A DNA stretch of 64,000 bases. Origin: Copromyces sp. CBS 386.78. Lineage: Eukaryota > Ascomycota > Sordariomycetes > Sordariales > Sordariaceae. Positions 1-14,052 of the stretch are shown here, one piece after another. Below the pieces are notes generated by a model, which was not told the origin of the DNA, ran no database searches, and was given only the letters and a program-made list of their open reading frames with translations. Every line of letters starts with the position of its first letter. Within the stretch, counting starts at the first letter, position 1. The DNA is taken from positions 124,001 through 188,000 of the forward strand of contig MU839116.1 of assembly GCA_030685235.1 (NCBI GenBank), written 5' to 3'. Made by a program: the position numbers and the translations under genes.

Positions 1-938
1 GGGGAAGCCGCTGATCTCCTCAAGAGCAGTGTTGTTGGCAATAAGAAGACCACCGCCAATCTGGGTGAGCTTGGGGAAGGTGAGGTTCTGCATGTTCTCG
101 TTACCGACGAACGAGATATCACCAGTCTTGGTCTGGGTAAGGTTGGGGAAGCTGAAGCTATCGAACTTGTTGTCATCGAAGCGGGCAGAGCCGTTGACGA
201 CCTCGAGAGAGGGGAAGCTGATCTTGGAGACATCCGAGACAGCCAGGTTCATAGCCCAGATGAGGTTGGGGAAGTTGACCTCCATGTCGAGACCGTTGGC
301 GTGGATGTTGAGGTCACCCTTGATCTCCTTGATAGCGGGCTCATACTTGGTGATGAACTGGTTGTTGTCAAGGTTCATGCTCTTGATGCTGGTGACATTG
401 ATGGCATCAATGTTGCGGAGATGGGAGTCGGAGATGGTGACCTCGTCGACCTTGTTGAGCTGAATGATGCCCATATCGGCAGGGTTGCCAATGGACTGCC
501 AGGTGAGCTTGCTGACGGAGGTAAGCTTGGGCATGTTGATGCTGTTCAGCTGAGTGGTCTTGACAAGCTTGAACTCGCCACCAATCTCCTCGAGGGTATC
601 GGAGCCGATGCTGTTGATGTTGGGGTTGTTCTCGATCTTGAGATCGCCAGTGATCATCTTAGGACCGCTCAACTGGAAGTCACCGGCAACATCCTTGGTA
701 ACAACGACGGAACCCTTGACAGTCTTGCAGTTAGCAAGACCGGTAGCATCGGCCTGGCTGTTGATGGTGGTGGTACCGCCGGAGACGGTGCAGGTGGAGG
801 TGGCCGACTGGGCTATAAAAGAGGGGAAAGAGGTCAGCCATGGCACCGCTAAGAAGTGATAGCAGAATAGCTGAGCGTAGACATACCAGAAGCGGCACCA
901 ATCGCCAGGACGGCGGGAGCGAGGTACTTGGCGAGCAT
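1..938 (-). CDS. ecm33: GPI-anchored cell wall protein, Ecm33/Sps2 family (5' part, truncated by window edge)
   Basis: The gene runs off the left edge; 288 codons are visible. Exon 1 is 938-887, an intron (donor GTATGT, acceptor TATAG) covers 886-813, and exon 2 is 812-1. The ATG at 938 opens a classic secretion signal of about 18 residues (MLAKYLAPAVLAIGAASA, then QSATSTC). After it comes the leucine-rich receptor-L-domain-like repeat typical of Ecm33: short strands such as GDFQLSGPKMITGDLKIENN and NAIN/NSI turns, with recurrent LTFPKLTQIGGG-type motifs. Family knowledge: these proteins are GPI-anchored at the plasma membrane or wall and are needed for wall integrity and protein mannosylation. 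The GPI signal would lie outside the window. In N. crassa this family is named acw-1; that link is from memory. Family assignment is firm. Confidence 0.93.
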
Positions 939-3900
939 CTTGACGAGCTGATGGAGAGGAGTTAGCGATGGTGTTCAGTTGGCAAAATGACAACCGGTCC
1001 GATATCGCGGTCGAAGTGATAAGACTGGTTGAGTGGTGTAGCGTATTGGTGATATGCGGCGGAAAAAAACGCGAATGCAGTAGTATGTCTACAAGCTGTG
1101 CGATCTCGGATCGTGCCAGTCCAAAAAGATGTATGATCGGGAAGTGCTGAAAGTAGTGCTTTGAAAAACTGAAGAGGGTCGAAAGAGGTGGCCGGTTGGA
1201 GTTGCACCCAAATTGGTCGGTAGTCGGTTCCTCCACTGGTAGAGATAGTCGACCCCTATTCCTTCCTAACCAAGCCCTTGAGTTCCTTGGCGATTCGGAT
1301 TGTTGGAAAGAGCAGGCAACGCATGTTGTTCTGTGACTTCCATGTGTTGATGTCGATATGGCGGTAGGCGGTCTGGTAGTCATCGTGGATCTCGTGGTTT
1401 CTTCGTGAATCCTCCCAAGGGGTTCGTCTTTTCCGTGTTTCAAACTTTGGACTGGCACGACCGGGCGATATCGTCGGTAACAGCGTCCGCACAATTGTTG
1501 CTGCTGATGCTGGTGGTTCTCACGGCCGTGTACAGACTGAAATGAAAATAAAACATACCTTTTGTGATTAAATTCTACTGAAGAACGGGGAAGGGACGCG
1601 ATCGAGTGCAGAGAGAACGAGTGGTGGTGTGCGAGTTTAAAAGGGCAAGAGCGACGGGGTGACGGTCGTTCTTTCGGAGCCTTCAAAGGTAAGAGGGTGA
1701 ATGGTAAGAGTCTGTAACGAAGGACTAGAATTCAATGAGGAGAAAGAAGGATGGAAGGAAGAAGGTCGCGAAGGAGGGAAGAAGAGGCAGTTGTGGCTGG
1801 AGGAGGTAAGAAAGCAGGAGCAGGAGACGGGACGGAACACAAAAACCTGCAGAAAGAAGGGGGTCGATCAACCTTGGACCTCACCACCGCACACGGGGGG
1901 GTGCCAGCCACGGGTGGATCGCTCATGTATCTTGAAAGGTACCCGCGCCTCCTCTGCGGTTTCTCATTGGCGCGGTCTTGCCCAGGGAGGGCCGCCAGGG
2001 GTGTGAGCGGACTAGAGCAGGCACTGCGGCCACACCACGGGCGTTCATGCTCGGCTACGCTACTGTACAGCTGGCTTGGTACATTTGCTGGATGGAGCCT
2101 CCTGAATGCAAAGGGAAGGCAGGGCGCATCTGACTGGTCCAGCAGCGCCCTGGTCAGAGTCGGCTTCCTTGAAATTTCTGGTGCCATTGCTTCATCAGTC
2201 AAGCCGGACCTCGAGCGGACTTGTTGAACGGGCTTGTCAGGGGCTTGGCTGGAGACTTGTCAGTGTCATGGAGTCGAAGTTTCAGCGGCAAGTGCCTGTG
2301 TTCATTCCATCAGCCACCTCAGTGGCCTCGGTTCTGGCCCGGGCATGTCCACCAGTGAGGCCAATGACGCCGCGTGACCGCCCACGAGAAGCGAAGAAAC
2401 GAGTCAACCGGCGACCTTGTCAAAGTGGAAATAAAATAAAGTCTTCGTGATGGCTGGACAGACATGGAAGAAGCACTCGCTTGGCCCTGTTTACAAATAT
2501 AGAAGGATCTCGGCTCTTCATCCTTCATCCATATCCGTATCCATCATGACACGCGCTTTCCCCGACTTTTGACTTTAGGGTCTGGTGGTCTGGATCCCGA
2601 GTTATGGTCCTGGTTTAAATGCAAAAGCCGGTTGGCGAGATTTGTTGATTCACCATCGGTCATGACGATGAGAAAGAGGCATCGCGTCTTTCGTCCGTCG
2701 GTTCCCCCGTCAACAACTGCCGGCGCCAAAATGGCTTTTAGAAAATGGGACATGGCATGTTTGCGTGGTCAAGGCCGATTAAAGCCGGGATGAGGCGCCG
2801 ATGTGAGAGTGTCTGAACAAAGTAAACAGAGAATTAAAGATGCCAAGCTTTTGGCGGCAGTGTTTCCGTGACGACGGGAGCTGCACATGCGAACATTCTG
2901 TGACAGACGCCGACGCCACTCGGGCGCGGGTTTCGGGCTGTTTGGCACGTCCGTTCTCTTGGGTTGCCATTTGCGATCCGTTGGTTGACACAAGTTTGCC
3001 GTTTCCACTTGGCCCGCCCGACATTGTGACTAGCCGTGGCGGCGTTTGGTGTTGATGTTTGGCCGTGAGCCTGTGACGCACTTGGGATCTTGTGCTGTTT
3101 AATAAGCGAACAAAAAGCAACAACCACATCTTTTTAGTATCACCGAGCGGGATTCTCGCAAAAACCTGATTGATGGTGGTCCGGACTCTCTCGCGGAAAT
3201 TCACACAAGACGAACCAGAGACGGGCGATACGAAACTGTGCATGAGCTTTCTGCGCCCAAAATTGGCCAATCTTATTAAACTTTGTTCACACCAGCACAC
3301 GCAACCACTTTGCACCACGACCACAGAATGCCCCACCATGTTCGATGGGGAAGCCTTTTAAAATTGAAATCGGCCATGGCCCCATCCGATCTCCATGCGT
3401 GCATCAGCGCAGCACTCAGCAGCAATTGCAACGGCACGTCTTGTTCGCCAACACTGTGCAGCACAGCATTGAGAACAATTCGTTGAATCAAGAAAAGATG
3501 GAGCCGCCAACCACGGGATTTTGATATTGAGAGGCCGGGACGCAAAAAAGATGTGAATCCGCGGCATGAAAAAAGCAACTCGATTTTATTTCCCCGTTCT
3601 AGAAATCTCCTTAATGGGGGCTTTAAACGTCCATTGTTGTTGATGCCGGTTGTCAGTTATCACATCCCGCCCTCGAATTAAACCCAATTGGCACGGACCA
3701 ATTTCCAGAAGTGCCCCCTTTTCTTCGTTACGTCCACACCCCTAATTATAGAAAGCAGGGTTCGCGGTTTCTGAAGCGTTTGGAACACTGTGCCCTGGCA
3801 CGCCTGGGAAAGGGGGTGCAGCGTCGTGAGTTGTCGTCGTCCACAAGCAGAAGAACACAGACCGCCTAGCCGTAGCAACAGGAACACTTGGTCCACCCAT

Positions 3901-6525
3901 CCATCGTCATCGACGCCAAACAAAAAAAAGAGGGTGTTGGATTCACGATAGACATGAAACTCCGATCTTACAATGTGCGCTACATGCCTTTTTACCGCTA
4001 CGCCTTACGCAGCAGGGCAGGCAAGCAAGCCCGCACACATCACACTACTGCCAAGCACAAGTACCGGCAGCGGCAGTGCATACATAAGATAGCCTTTGGG
4101 CAATCAACTTCCATCGCATAGAACCGTTCGCCAAACAGACGTCATGCCATGTCCCTGTGACGGTCCCTGACGGAAGAAGCAGAAAGACAGACGGTCTGTG
4201 CCGAACTGTTAGGGCAACATCCTTTTCTGCCTTTTCAAACTACAAATGTTCAGGAAATGGAGAATTTAAAATGGAGTTGACATGGAAGAAAGGATCGCCC
4301 TTCGCCTGGATCGGCCCTTATCAACCTCGTGGATTCACCCAAGAAAGCGACGGACGGGACCAAGCTTCATACTGATCAACAACACCAGACATGCTCGCTC
4401 GCTCAACTCGACCGGGATAGAGGTGATGTGCCGACTTCACAATGATCTTCTTTTGATGACATCCATCTCTGACGGAAACAGTTACAGCCTTGAAACATTA
4501 CGGGTAACGGGCTGGCAAAAAGGGACAAACAACCATCACCAACTTCCTTGCATTCTGATGTATCCCAGCTTACCGCGGCTTGCCAGCATGTATCGAACAG
4601 CTCAACCTTGGGATCGCATGGCTCATCATCTATCAGGCGCCAAGTAATTTTCCAAGGAACGAAATATCGTTCATCACTTTCCAGGCCTTTTCGCCCGTTC
4701 GTGACTCGTTGAGCCCTCCGACTCCCCAGGTCCTTGATGCCAAGACATGTTGCTGATATGCTGTATAAGTGGTGGTTGGGATCAGATATAAGTTGAAAGG
4801 TGAGCCTCAATCCTCAGTCGTCTCAAACGAGACGGGTAGACCTAAAGGGACCTTAACGAGGCCAGGCCTTGTGGACGGTCAACATCCAGCTGATGCTGCT
4901 GCTGTGCAACCTAGTCTACTTCCTCCCCTCGCTCCTTAATACCCATGCCCATGACGTTGTCAAAAAGCGAAACGGATTTGAGCTCGGGTGGTTACTCATT
5001 CGTGAACCCTCAACAACTTGTCGTTGGTCTACAAACAACATCCGCGGAGTAAAGGCCGTCAGAGCACTTGCATACGTTGTCGTCCCTACACGTGTACAGC
5101 TAGCACTAAGTTACATACTACAAGTACATGCCTCCATCGCTCGTGCGTCAAAGAGGGGGTGCAACCATTCTCTGCATACTCATATGTAAGGTAGGTGTTC
5201 ATCTGGTCATTTTTCATCGCATTTCGTAGTTCCACTTCAAACCACCCTACATATGGCCAACGTCTCCGAACCAACATCAGACCCATGAGCGCTTTCCATC
5301 TCGATCTGGCTACCTAGACAACCAGACAACAAGGCAGATCTACACACACTCTCTCTCCTCTCTTTGTACACCATTCCAAAAAGCTTGACGCTGAGCCTCA
5401 GCACAGCCGCGCCTTGTGTTTCCACTCGCAACTGTTATGTAGATCATCGACGGCGATCTTTTTATATGACGGCCAATCTTTTCTCCTAGGAGGGCAACAG
5501 AAGAGAAAGTGATAATCCGTTCCGCGTTTCACCGGATTGTCAGGAACAGTGGATAAAAAGCCAACCTCTTCGCTGCAGTGAAAGGACGTCATATGACAGC
5601 TCCAGAGAAACAAAAGAAAGAAAAAAAGAAATAATCGAGCGAGAGAGTTGTGAATATGGAAGATTCAAGATCGCCATGACAACCACCTTGTACATATCCT
5701 ACCACACTCATAAAACCACCCCCAAAGTATCACTCTCATTGTACCGACCCTAAAACCGTTGAACTCGCCGCACACTAGACTACTAACTCACCTCACACAA
5801 CTTCAGCTTTGCTCCCCTAGACTAGGTAGTCCCCACCTGACTTACCCCAGACTAGGTAGCTGACGACTCAAGCATCACTTACACGTACACAAAAACGGTT
5901 GGGAGCCCTCACTCAGTTCACTTGCATACGGCTGACCAGGCATTGGCTTTCAAAGTTGCCCCCTAAACTGTAGTGTCCTGTCATGTCCCTGTACAACTGT
6001 ACAAACGGCGAAGTGCTCACCGTAACACCCGATGTGAGAACGTTGTGTAAAGTAAATGTTTGCTTTTGCCTCCAAGAAAAGTAAGTATACAGAGTCGCTC
6101 AAGTAAGTCAGGTCATGCTTGTTTTGTCTTGTCTTGCTTGCTGCTTGTGGTAGGGTGGTACGTATGTAGATATGCGAGGTGATACGGAGACTGTGGGAGG
6201 CCGGTTGGGATCATGGGTCTGTTTATCTGGTAAACAATATTCACATGCTAACGGCCTTTTGACGAAGAAACGGATAGTGACGGCCGGTATGGGGATAGAA
6301 TCTTTCCGAGTTATGTCAATTACCATGGTCGCAAATTGTTCGTGGACTCTGAGCTGGTCTAATTCATGCCCTGGGGGTCTAGATCATCATATCATCATTC
6401 ATCAACTACTCCCGCACCAGCAACAAGCCCGCTCGGCTCGCCCTCAAAGACAAAGCAAAAAAAAGACGGCTTTCTATCTTCTTCCAACCCATAACTCCGT
6501 TCCTTATCCCCTCCCACTCCCTAGT
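939..6525. other. Long gene-poor region between ecm33 and the DNA glycosylase gene
   Basis: These 5.6 kb hold no ORF with recognisable domains or convincing splice structure. The first 0.6-0.9 kb (to about 1840) is probably the promoter and long leader of ecm33; it has a pyrimidine-rich strand near 1630-1830. An 11-base direct repeat, agactaggtag, occurs at about 5819 and 5850. ORFs of up to 186 codons exist on both strands but overlap one another, and many lack an ATG. No tRNA or 5S rRNA signature was found by eye. A non-coding RNA or far-upstream regulatory DNA is possible but not shown. Confidence 0.5.
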
Positions 6526-7746
6526 CTACTCCATACTACTAACATCCGTCTCCTCCACCCTCCACATATACCACATAAACAAACTCCTATACGGTCTAAA
6601 CCTTTCACTCAATTCCTTCATCTCCCCCTCACTCATATACTTCCACTTCTTATCTTTTGTCTGTCCGCCACCCCCATTCCCATTTTTTAGCCGTTTCACA
6701 TCCCTCCCCACAAAAGCCGCCATACCCCTCTGCACGCCCAAATCGCCCAGTGAAAAAACATCCATCCGCTTGAGCGCAAAACACGCAAACATCTCGACGG
6801 TCCAGAGCCCTAGCCCGCGAACGGCAACGAGCTTGGACACCAGTTCGTCGTAAGGGGCCGAAGCCAAAAGGGAGGCGGATAATTCCCCCGACGCAAATTT
6901 TTGGGCAAGGCCGTGGATGTACTCGGCTTTGCGCTGGGAGAGGCCGGCGGTGCGGAGGGTGGGGAGGTCTTTTTGTAAGACGAGGGAGGGAGTGGGGAAA
7001 CGGCGTTTTGTTGACGTCCCTCCTTCGGCTGGGTGGCCCTGGGGGGTATCTTCGCCATCTTGATCTGCAAGAGGAAAATCGTCGTCGTCGAACAAAGCGA
7101 CAAACTTTGCTTTTATCGACCTCGCTGCCGCCCCGCTCACTTGCTGCGAAATGATGCTGCTGACCAGACTTTCAAAGGGGTCGATTTGCTCTGCTAGCCC
7201 TTCGGGACTGAAAATGCGGCAGGGGTGTTTGTCGATGAGAGGCTTCATGCGCGGGTCGACGGCGATGAGGTGGGCGCAGGCTTTTTCGAGGATGTTTTCT
7301 GTTGTTGTAGTGTTAGGGACCTTGGCCTTGGATGGAGAGAGGGGCCCTTCTTCTTCTTTGATGGGACTGGAAGAGACAACCCGCGAGGTTTGAGGGGAGA
7401 GTAAAGGGGCGTTGGTCCTGTTTGGATCGGCTAGGCGGGAGACGGCGGCGGGTTTGGGCTTCTTCTGAGCAGCAGCGGCGGGAGAGGACAGGAGAGCTGC
7501 GGCGGCTGGTGTTGGGGTTGCGGGTGGTGGTGCTGCCTTCTTTGAGACTTTCAGTTTTTGGGGAGTTGATGGTAGTGGTGGTTCTGTTGTTGTTGATGAT
7601 GAGGGTGCTGGCTCTTCGCCCTCGGCGCTGACTTTCCTCTTCCGGGACTTGGGAGCAGGTGCTGGTGGAGGGAGTATGGGAGCGGCCGTGTCGTTGGGCT
7701 GGGCTGCGGCCAGAGCACTTAACCGGGCAGATCTTCGGGTTGCCAT
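6526..7746 (-). CDS. mag1: DNA-3-methyladenine glycosylase II (HhH-GPD, Mag1/AlkA type)
   Basis: This single-exon gene encodes 406 residues. I chose the ATG at 7746 (MATRRSARLSALAAAQ); the open frame extends upstream, but only from a TTG. The first 150 residues are low-complexity, Pro/Ala/Ser-rich and basic, with a likely nuclear signal (KSRKRKV). The catalytic domain follows: DPFESLVSSIISQQVS, the helix-hairpin-helix segment LVAVRGLGLWTVEMFACFAL, and DVFSLGDLGVQRG, where the Asp near residue 335 is the expected catalytic aspartate. Family role: excision of 3-methyladenine and other alkylated bases to start base excision repair in the nucleus. An acidic/Gly-rich insert (FDDDDFPLADQDGED) between the first helices and the hairpin is longer than in bacterial AlkA. 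It ends well short of ecm33, with no overlap. Confidence 0.93.
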   Translation of the reverse strand: MATRRSARLSALAAAQPNDTAAPILPPPAPAPKSRKRKVSAEGEEPAPSSSTTTEPPLPSTPQKLKVSKKAAPPPATPTPAAAALLSSPAAAAQKKPKPAAVSRLADPNRTNAPLLSPQTSRVVSSSPIKEEEGPLSPSKAKVPNTTTTENILEKACAHLIAVDPRMKPLIDKHPCRIFSPEGLAEQIDPFESLVSSIISQQVSGAAARSIKAKFVALFDDDDFPLADQDGEDTPQGHPAEGGTSTKRRFPTPSLVLQKDLPTLRTAGLSQRKAEYIHGLAQKFASGELSASLLASAPYDELVSKLVAVRGLGLWTVEMFACFALKRMDVFSLGDLGVQRGMAAFVGRDVKRLKNGNGGGGQTKDKKWKYMSEGEMKELSERFRPYRSLFMWYMWRVEETDVSSME

Positions 7747-9937
7747 CTTGACGGTAGGTGTTGTCAATGTGGTGAGTGTTGTGAGTGTGGGACAGGACTC
7801 GGATGGCAATCTCAACCGACCCAATGCCTGACGTATGAGTCTCGGTTTGACTTGTTGGGTTCTCAATGTCATGAACTCGTCGATATCCCGAAAGAGAGAG
7901 TAAGTGGCAAAATAGAAGATGGGTATTCGAAGCTGAGGATGATCAATCACTCCTCAATTGGTGGTGTATGGTTCCCCAAGAGAGAGAACAAGGCAAAAGG
8001 CAAAGTGGCACTAGGCACAGGCACAGGCAGCAGTGTAGCATTCACAACGCGTCTTTGATCGACGTCATGGCCGTCCCGGGCCCGTCGGTGTCGCCTGTTC
8101 ACGTGGCACGGAGCCAAGTCGTGCAAAGGTCGGGAGAAAGTCCGGTTGGCAATGGGGATGTCTATGAAAAACGCCAAGAAGTTCCTGCAGAAGACGGTGT
8201 CGGCAGTTTGCAAGCTTCCTGGCTGTAATAACTAGTGGCAACCGATACAGTAAACTTTTAGTCGTGGCTTCATTGTGCCCCTGAGAGATGCAGCAATTCC
8301 GAGGATTTATTACGTATTGAGGCCCTCTGAAAACAAGACAAGTGTTTAGACCCGAGTAATGGAATAGGGCATACATACCTTGGCTCTATCCGGGATATAG
8401 TAGTGGTATAATTTGTGGTGAATGGTTGGAGCTCAGCTGATGCTGTTTGATAAGCTGAAATTTGGGGAAACCAAGATTTGTTTGGATGCCAGATCTTGAC
8501 TGCTTCTATAAATGTATGGTAAATCTCATTCGCTCGCCGGTTTCATGATCTCTGGTGAGATTGGAGAAGCCAAGCCATAGATTGCGGTCCCGGTTTCTGG
8601 CCGGTGAGCATGCAGTGCTTGGTGCCCCCCTTTTCCACACTCGTGTCACTGTCGATATCAAAGGGTTGCATCTCGAATATTGTTTCCGCACCTACAACGG
8701 ACGGACCGGACCTGGCCAACGTATTCTTCACTACGGCCTTGTACCATTTTTTTTGGGAATTAGGAAGACGGTAATCGGCTCCGCTCCCGAACTACGCATA
8801 TAATTAAAAACAACGAGACAAGGCGAGCGAGAGGAGGCCCAGAGCGGGCGGCGGGGAGCGGAGGATATTGCACCGGCCAGGTAGACTAGAGGGGCATCCT
8901 TGTCCTGGGGAAACATGCTAAAACCCGTGAGATTCTGGATCGAGATGATGGTGGAGGGTCAGGAGGGAAGACGTCGCTGTCCTCATGTCAAGCCTGGTAG
9001 GTGTCGGTTGAAATGGGATATAATTCCCGTGCCCACCTCTTGTTACTTCCATTCTTTTTCCATTGATAGCAAGGACAAGATGTGCAGGCTGATCGAGCAA
9101 ATGGTGGGATTGCTTCAGCGTGTTCCCCCTTGAGACCGCCCTGAGTGGATGAACGGTGCGCCCGGGCCATTGGCATAATTAAGCGGGTCTTTTACCCCCC
9201 AAACCCGGGGCCCCTGATAGGCTAGCCCGAGCTCGACCCCCCTTGAAGTGGACAGCAGACCCCCCCTTGTGAGCGTGGGCGGCGTGCGGTGTCCCTTCCT
9301 CGCTGTGAGAGGAGAAGAGAGAGATTCTGGAACCATTGGCGGGCTGGGCAGTGACCTTTTGGAACAGGAGCTAGAATCTCCCTTTCTCAGCCTCCGTCCG
9401 TCTTCCCGTCCAGTCTCCGTCCCCCGTGTCCCCCGTGTCCCCCGTCTGCCGTCCCTCGCCCTGAGTACGATCCCGACAATCTCAAAGAATACGCGAACTC
9501 TCAAACCGCGTACGGTGTCACTTTGCATGCTTCTTGTCTCTTTTACTCTTTCTTGACGACCTTTTTGCCATTTTGACGACGACGACGACGGCTAGGTACC
9601 AGTCTACATTCGCTTGTAGGATCCTCCTCAGAGATACCGCCTTCGTGCTTCAGGAGACGTGGGCTTTTCCACCCCCAACCGACACCCCGTAATCTCTCTC
9701 CACGACGCCACACGAATTCCCACGCGAATCTTCCTTTTGCTACACCACCCGGCGATATCGCATTCCTCAGCCGCTCTTCACGTCGCAACACATCCTCTCG
9801 TGCCATTGCCGCTGCGCATCGCATCGCATCGTCGACCTAGCCGGCAGCTACACGGCTCCCCATCTCCAACTTTTAAGACTTAATATCCTCCTCGACACTT
9901 CAGCGGGTGGTGCCGAGGGCCACCCCGTTTCGCAATA
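7747..9937. other. Divergent intergenic region between mag1 and mnn9
   Basis: This 2.2 kb region separates two outward-facing genes and must hold both promoters. Mag1 leader sequence probably occupies the first 200 bases. A 9-base unit (cccccgtgt) is repeated nearly three times at 9421-9447 in the mnn9 leader side. No ORF here has a recognisable domain, an ATG in good context or splice signals that I would defend. Confidence 0.5.
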
Positions 9938-11460
<1,523 letters not shown>

Positions 11461-13143
11461 AGAGTCTGGCGTAAACGGATTCTCTCTGCATTAACATCCT
11501 TTCTTCACACACACCCGATATAAACGGCGCGGCGGCGAGGGAAACGCAATTTTTTATATACTGTACGAAAGCCCACGACATACACATATCAAGATTTCTC
11601 GAATGTTTCGCCAGCAAGCGTGGTGATAAGACCGGCGTTATGGGAGGGGGGGCATGGCGGGACGGCTCGGATATTTTTTCTCTTCGTTTTACAAGCAACT
11701 TCAAGTCACACTACTCGACCCCGGCTTTCCGATCAAGCGGCCTCCTCCCTCCCTTCCCCGAAGCCCGCCCGCCGTCCATATCCTCGCTCGAACGCGGTCG
11801 GTAAAACCGGGTCAACGTTCGGTAACCGCTACCAATATCCCTAATGAGCGGAAACGCACAACACAACAGACGAAGAAACGTGTACAAGGAAGGGAACATC
11901 AAAACAAAACCAGTTAATAAAGCATTTTGGTTAACGTATGTAAAGAGGAGGGATGAGGAAAAGCGATGAAAGAAAGAGGCATGTGTATACATCATGAAAT
12001 GGATAAACCAAAAAGGTGTGTTTGGAGGCAGCGGTTTTAGGCTTTGTTTGCTTAGAAGGTGTGGGAGAGTTATGAGGCAGCAGGGAGCGGGATAGCGAGA
12101 CAGCCAACTTAGTGGACGTCTTTTCTCCTCGCCTCCTCTTCCTCCTCTCAACGGGGTTTTTGGTTGGATGGTCGGTTGGTTGATTCATTGGGTTTCCGAA
12201 CTGGTAAAACGGAAAGCAAGAAAGAAGAATGAAGTTAAGACATAATATACTATACTTATTTTCCTGTTCACTCACTCTTTTGTACCTTATTGTTTACAGA
12301 CGGACAAAGTCTCATTGCTTATCACGTAGAAGAAGGGGGTTTGTTTGGTGTGCGGATGGTTTTTTTGTTTCTTTTCTTCTCTCTCTCTTTGCATTGTAGG
12401 ATAGCTTACACTCAACTTTTGTTGACGTAGTAATGAGAGTTACGGTTCTTTCTCAAGGAGGGACTGAATCACATACCTATCACACTGTACATACTGCCTT
12501 GTCGCTTGCTCAACAACCCGGAAACCTTCGAGAACTCGTTTTGACACTTGGACACTTCAATACTTCAACCTTCCTGAACCTGTCATGAAGTGTGGTCCCC
12601 TCACCCTGGACTATAGCAGCCTAGAGGTACCTAACCTTGACCACGGACTCTACACTACCTACCATGTCTCGCACTCGCAAAGGGGAAAATGTTAGTGGCG
12701 TCTCTTCACTTTTGACGGCTTCCTTGGAACACTCACAGGGCAAGTATGGGCGCATGCCTACAACTCACCGTCGGTCTGCTCTGGGTCCTTCTGCCATTCA
12801 ATCTTCACTTTTATTTCACCCCGTTTTGTCGTCCAGAACGCCCGGCTTCATTTTTCCTTATCCGTAACAATGTGGGTGTTCACAACAAACATGAACAGCC
12901 GGCCTCACAGCAGTCGACAGCTCCTTCACACACGATCTCGCGCGTTTTGTTGCTGAGCGGGTATTCATTCTCTCCCACCATTTCCGAAGTGATCAAACCG
13001 GCTCTAGACGGCACTTTTTCTCCTCTAAAAGCAAAAGAATCTTCTTTTTTCCTTTCCCTTTTCCCGACCCCCAGCCTGTAATGCCAAGTCTAATCCACAC
13101 ACGCTCTTCTCTTTCTCTTCCCTTGACCTCCACCCGGACAGAA
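11461..13143. other. Intergenic region between convergent mnn9 and ard1
   Basis: The genes on either side point toward this region, so it mainly holds two 3' untranslated regions and about 1 kb of other DNA. I see only short overlapping ORFs on both strands, without conserved motifs. Confidence 0.5.
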
Positions 13144-14052
13144 CTAGTGTTTACTCTCATCCCTCTCCACCAACTCACCGACTCCTAACCCCCTACCGAC
13201 TTTGACCTTGACCGTCTTATCCTCTTTCTTGGCATCCGCCTCAGGATCACGACCAACATCGCCAACGGCCTCACCCTCATCTACACCTTCCGATCCACCC
13301 TTTCCGTCTTCAATTTTTTTGGACGAGGAGTCCTTCTTCTCGCCCCCCTCCTGCTCAAGCTGCTCGGCCTGAATCGCCTCGCGGATGTAGGACAAGTCGA
13401 GCTTCATGCAGAAGGCGTCCTCGCCGTCGGCGTAGTATTTGGCTTCCGTCTTCTCGGTCTTGAAGCCCAACGTGTCGCGGTACAGGTGGATGGCGGCGGC
13501 GTTGGAGACGCGCACGTGCAGGGAGACGTAGTGGGCGCCGAAGGTTTCTACCATTGCTTGTTCTGTTCATCCGGTACCAACCAGCATGTCTGTCAGCTAG
13601 TGTTTTCCTTCCTTCTGGGAGCGAGGAAAAGAAAAAGAAAAAGGAAAAAAAGAAAAAAAAAAAAAGGGGAAAAAAAAGAAGCGACCAAAAGGGAAGGGAA
13701 GAGAAGGGAAGGGAAACAAAAAGGAAAAAACAAACGTACGACTCTGCCTCATCAACTTCTCCGCAATACCCAACCTGCGATGCGTGCGCATCACGCTCAA
13801 GCTGGTGATGTGGCCATGCTGCACCCCGTCCGTGGGCTCCTCCTCCATCTTGGCCAGGACGTAGCCGACGATCTTGGGGTAGTCGTAGGCGCTCTTGGCG
13901 GGGCGGCTCACGTCGACGGCGACATAGGACAGCTGAGGCCACGAGAGGGCGTGGTACAGGTAGTACTTGAGGAAGTAGTTCTCGGGCAGGTTCTCGATGT
14001 TGGCGTGCTGGATCAGAGGGATGTCTGAGGGGCGGAGGACGCGGATATCCAT
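13144..14052 (-). CDS. ard1: N-terminal acetyltransferase A catalytic subunit (Ard1/Naa10)
   Basis: Two exons, 14052-13740 and 13562-13144, encode 243 residues. The GNAT domain starts at once ([26 protein letters not shown], then [18 protein letters not shown]). It carries the acetyl-CoA P-loop motif RRLGIA at about residues 92-97 and continues after the intron with [19 protein letters not shown] and LYRDTLGF. Family role: co-translational acetylation of Ser-, Ala- and Thr-starting N-termini on the ribosome, with auxiliary subunit Naa15. From about residue 165 the tail is acidic, Glu/Lys/Gly-rich and disordered, as in fungal Naa10. The intron (13563-13739, donor GTACGT, acceptor ACAG) is unusual: much of it is one long purine tract on the plus strand. 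The second-exon acceptor was chosen because it gives QQAMVETFG, in line with the family. Confidence 0.95.
13619..13735. repeat. Homopurine/homopyrimidine tract inside the ard1 intron
   Basis: About 115 bases are almost exclusively A and G on the plus strand, mixing A-runs with GGGAA units. On the coding (minus) strand this is a long C/T tract within the intron. Mirror-symmetric purine tracts of this kind can adopt triplex structures in vitro; that is inference here. Confidence 0.8.

Noticed and set aside
1525..1557. GTATGT...TTTCAG pattern on the minus strand upstream of ecm33
   Set aside because: Only about 24 bases separate donor and acceptor, too short for a fungal intron.
1732..2227. Overlapping ORFs of 156 and 158 codons on opposite strands
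   Set aside because: They mirror each other, have no recognisable motifs or splice pattern and lie in likely ecm33 upstream DNA.
2779..3339. 186-codon minus-strand ORF with an ATG
   Set aside because: No motif, erratic composition and no codon bias like that of the intact genes; a chance ORF in the gene desert is likelier.
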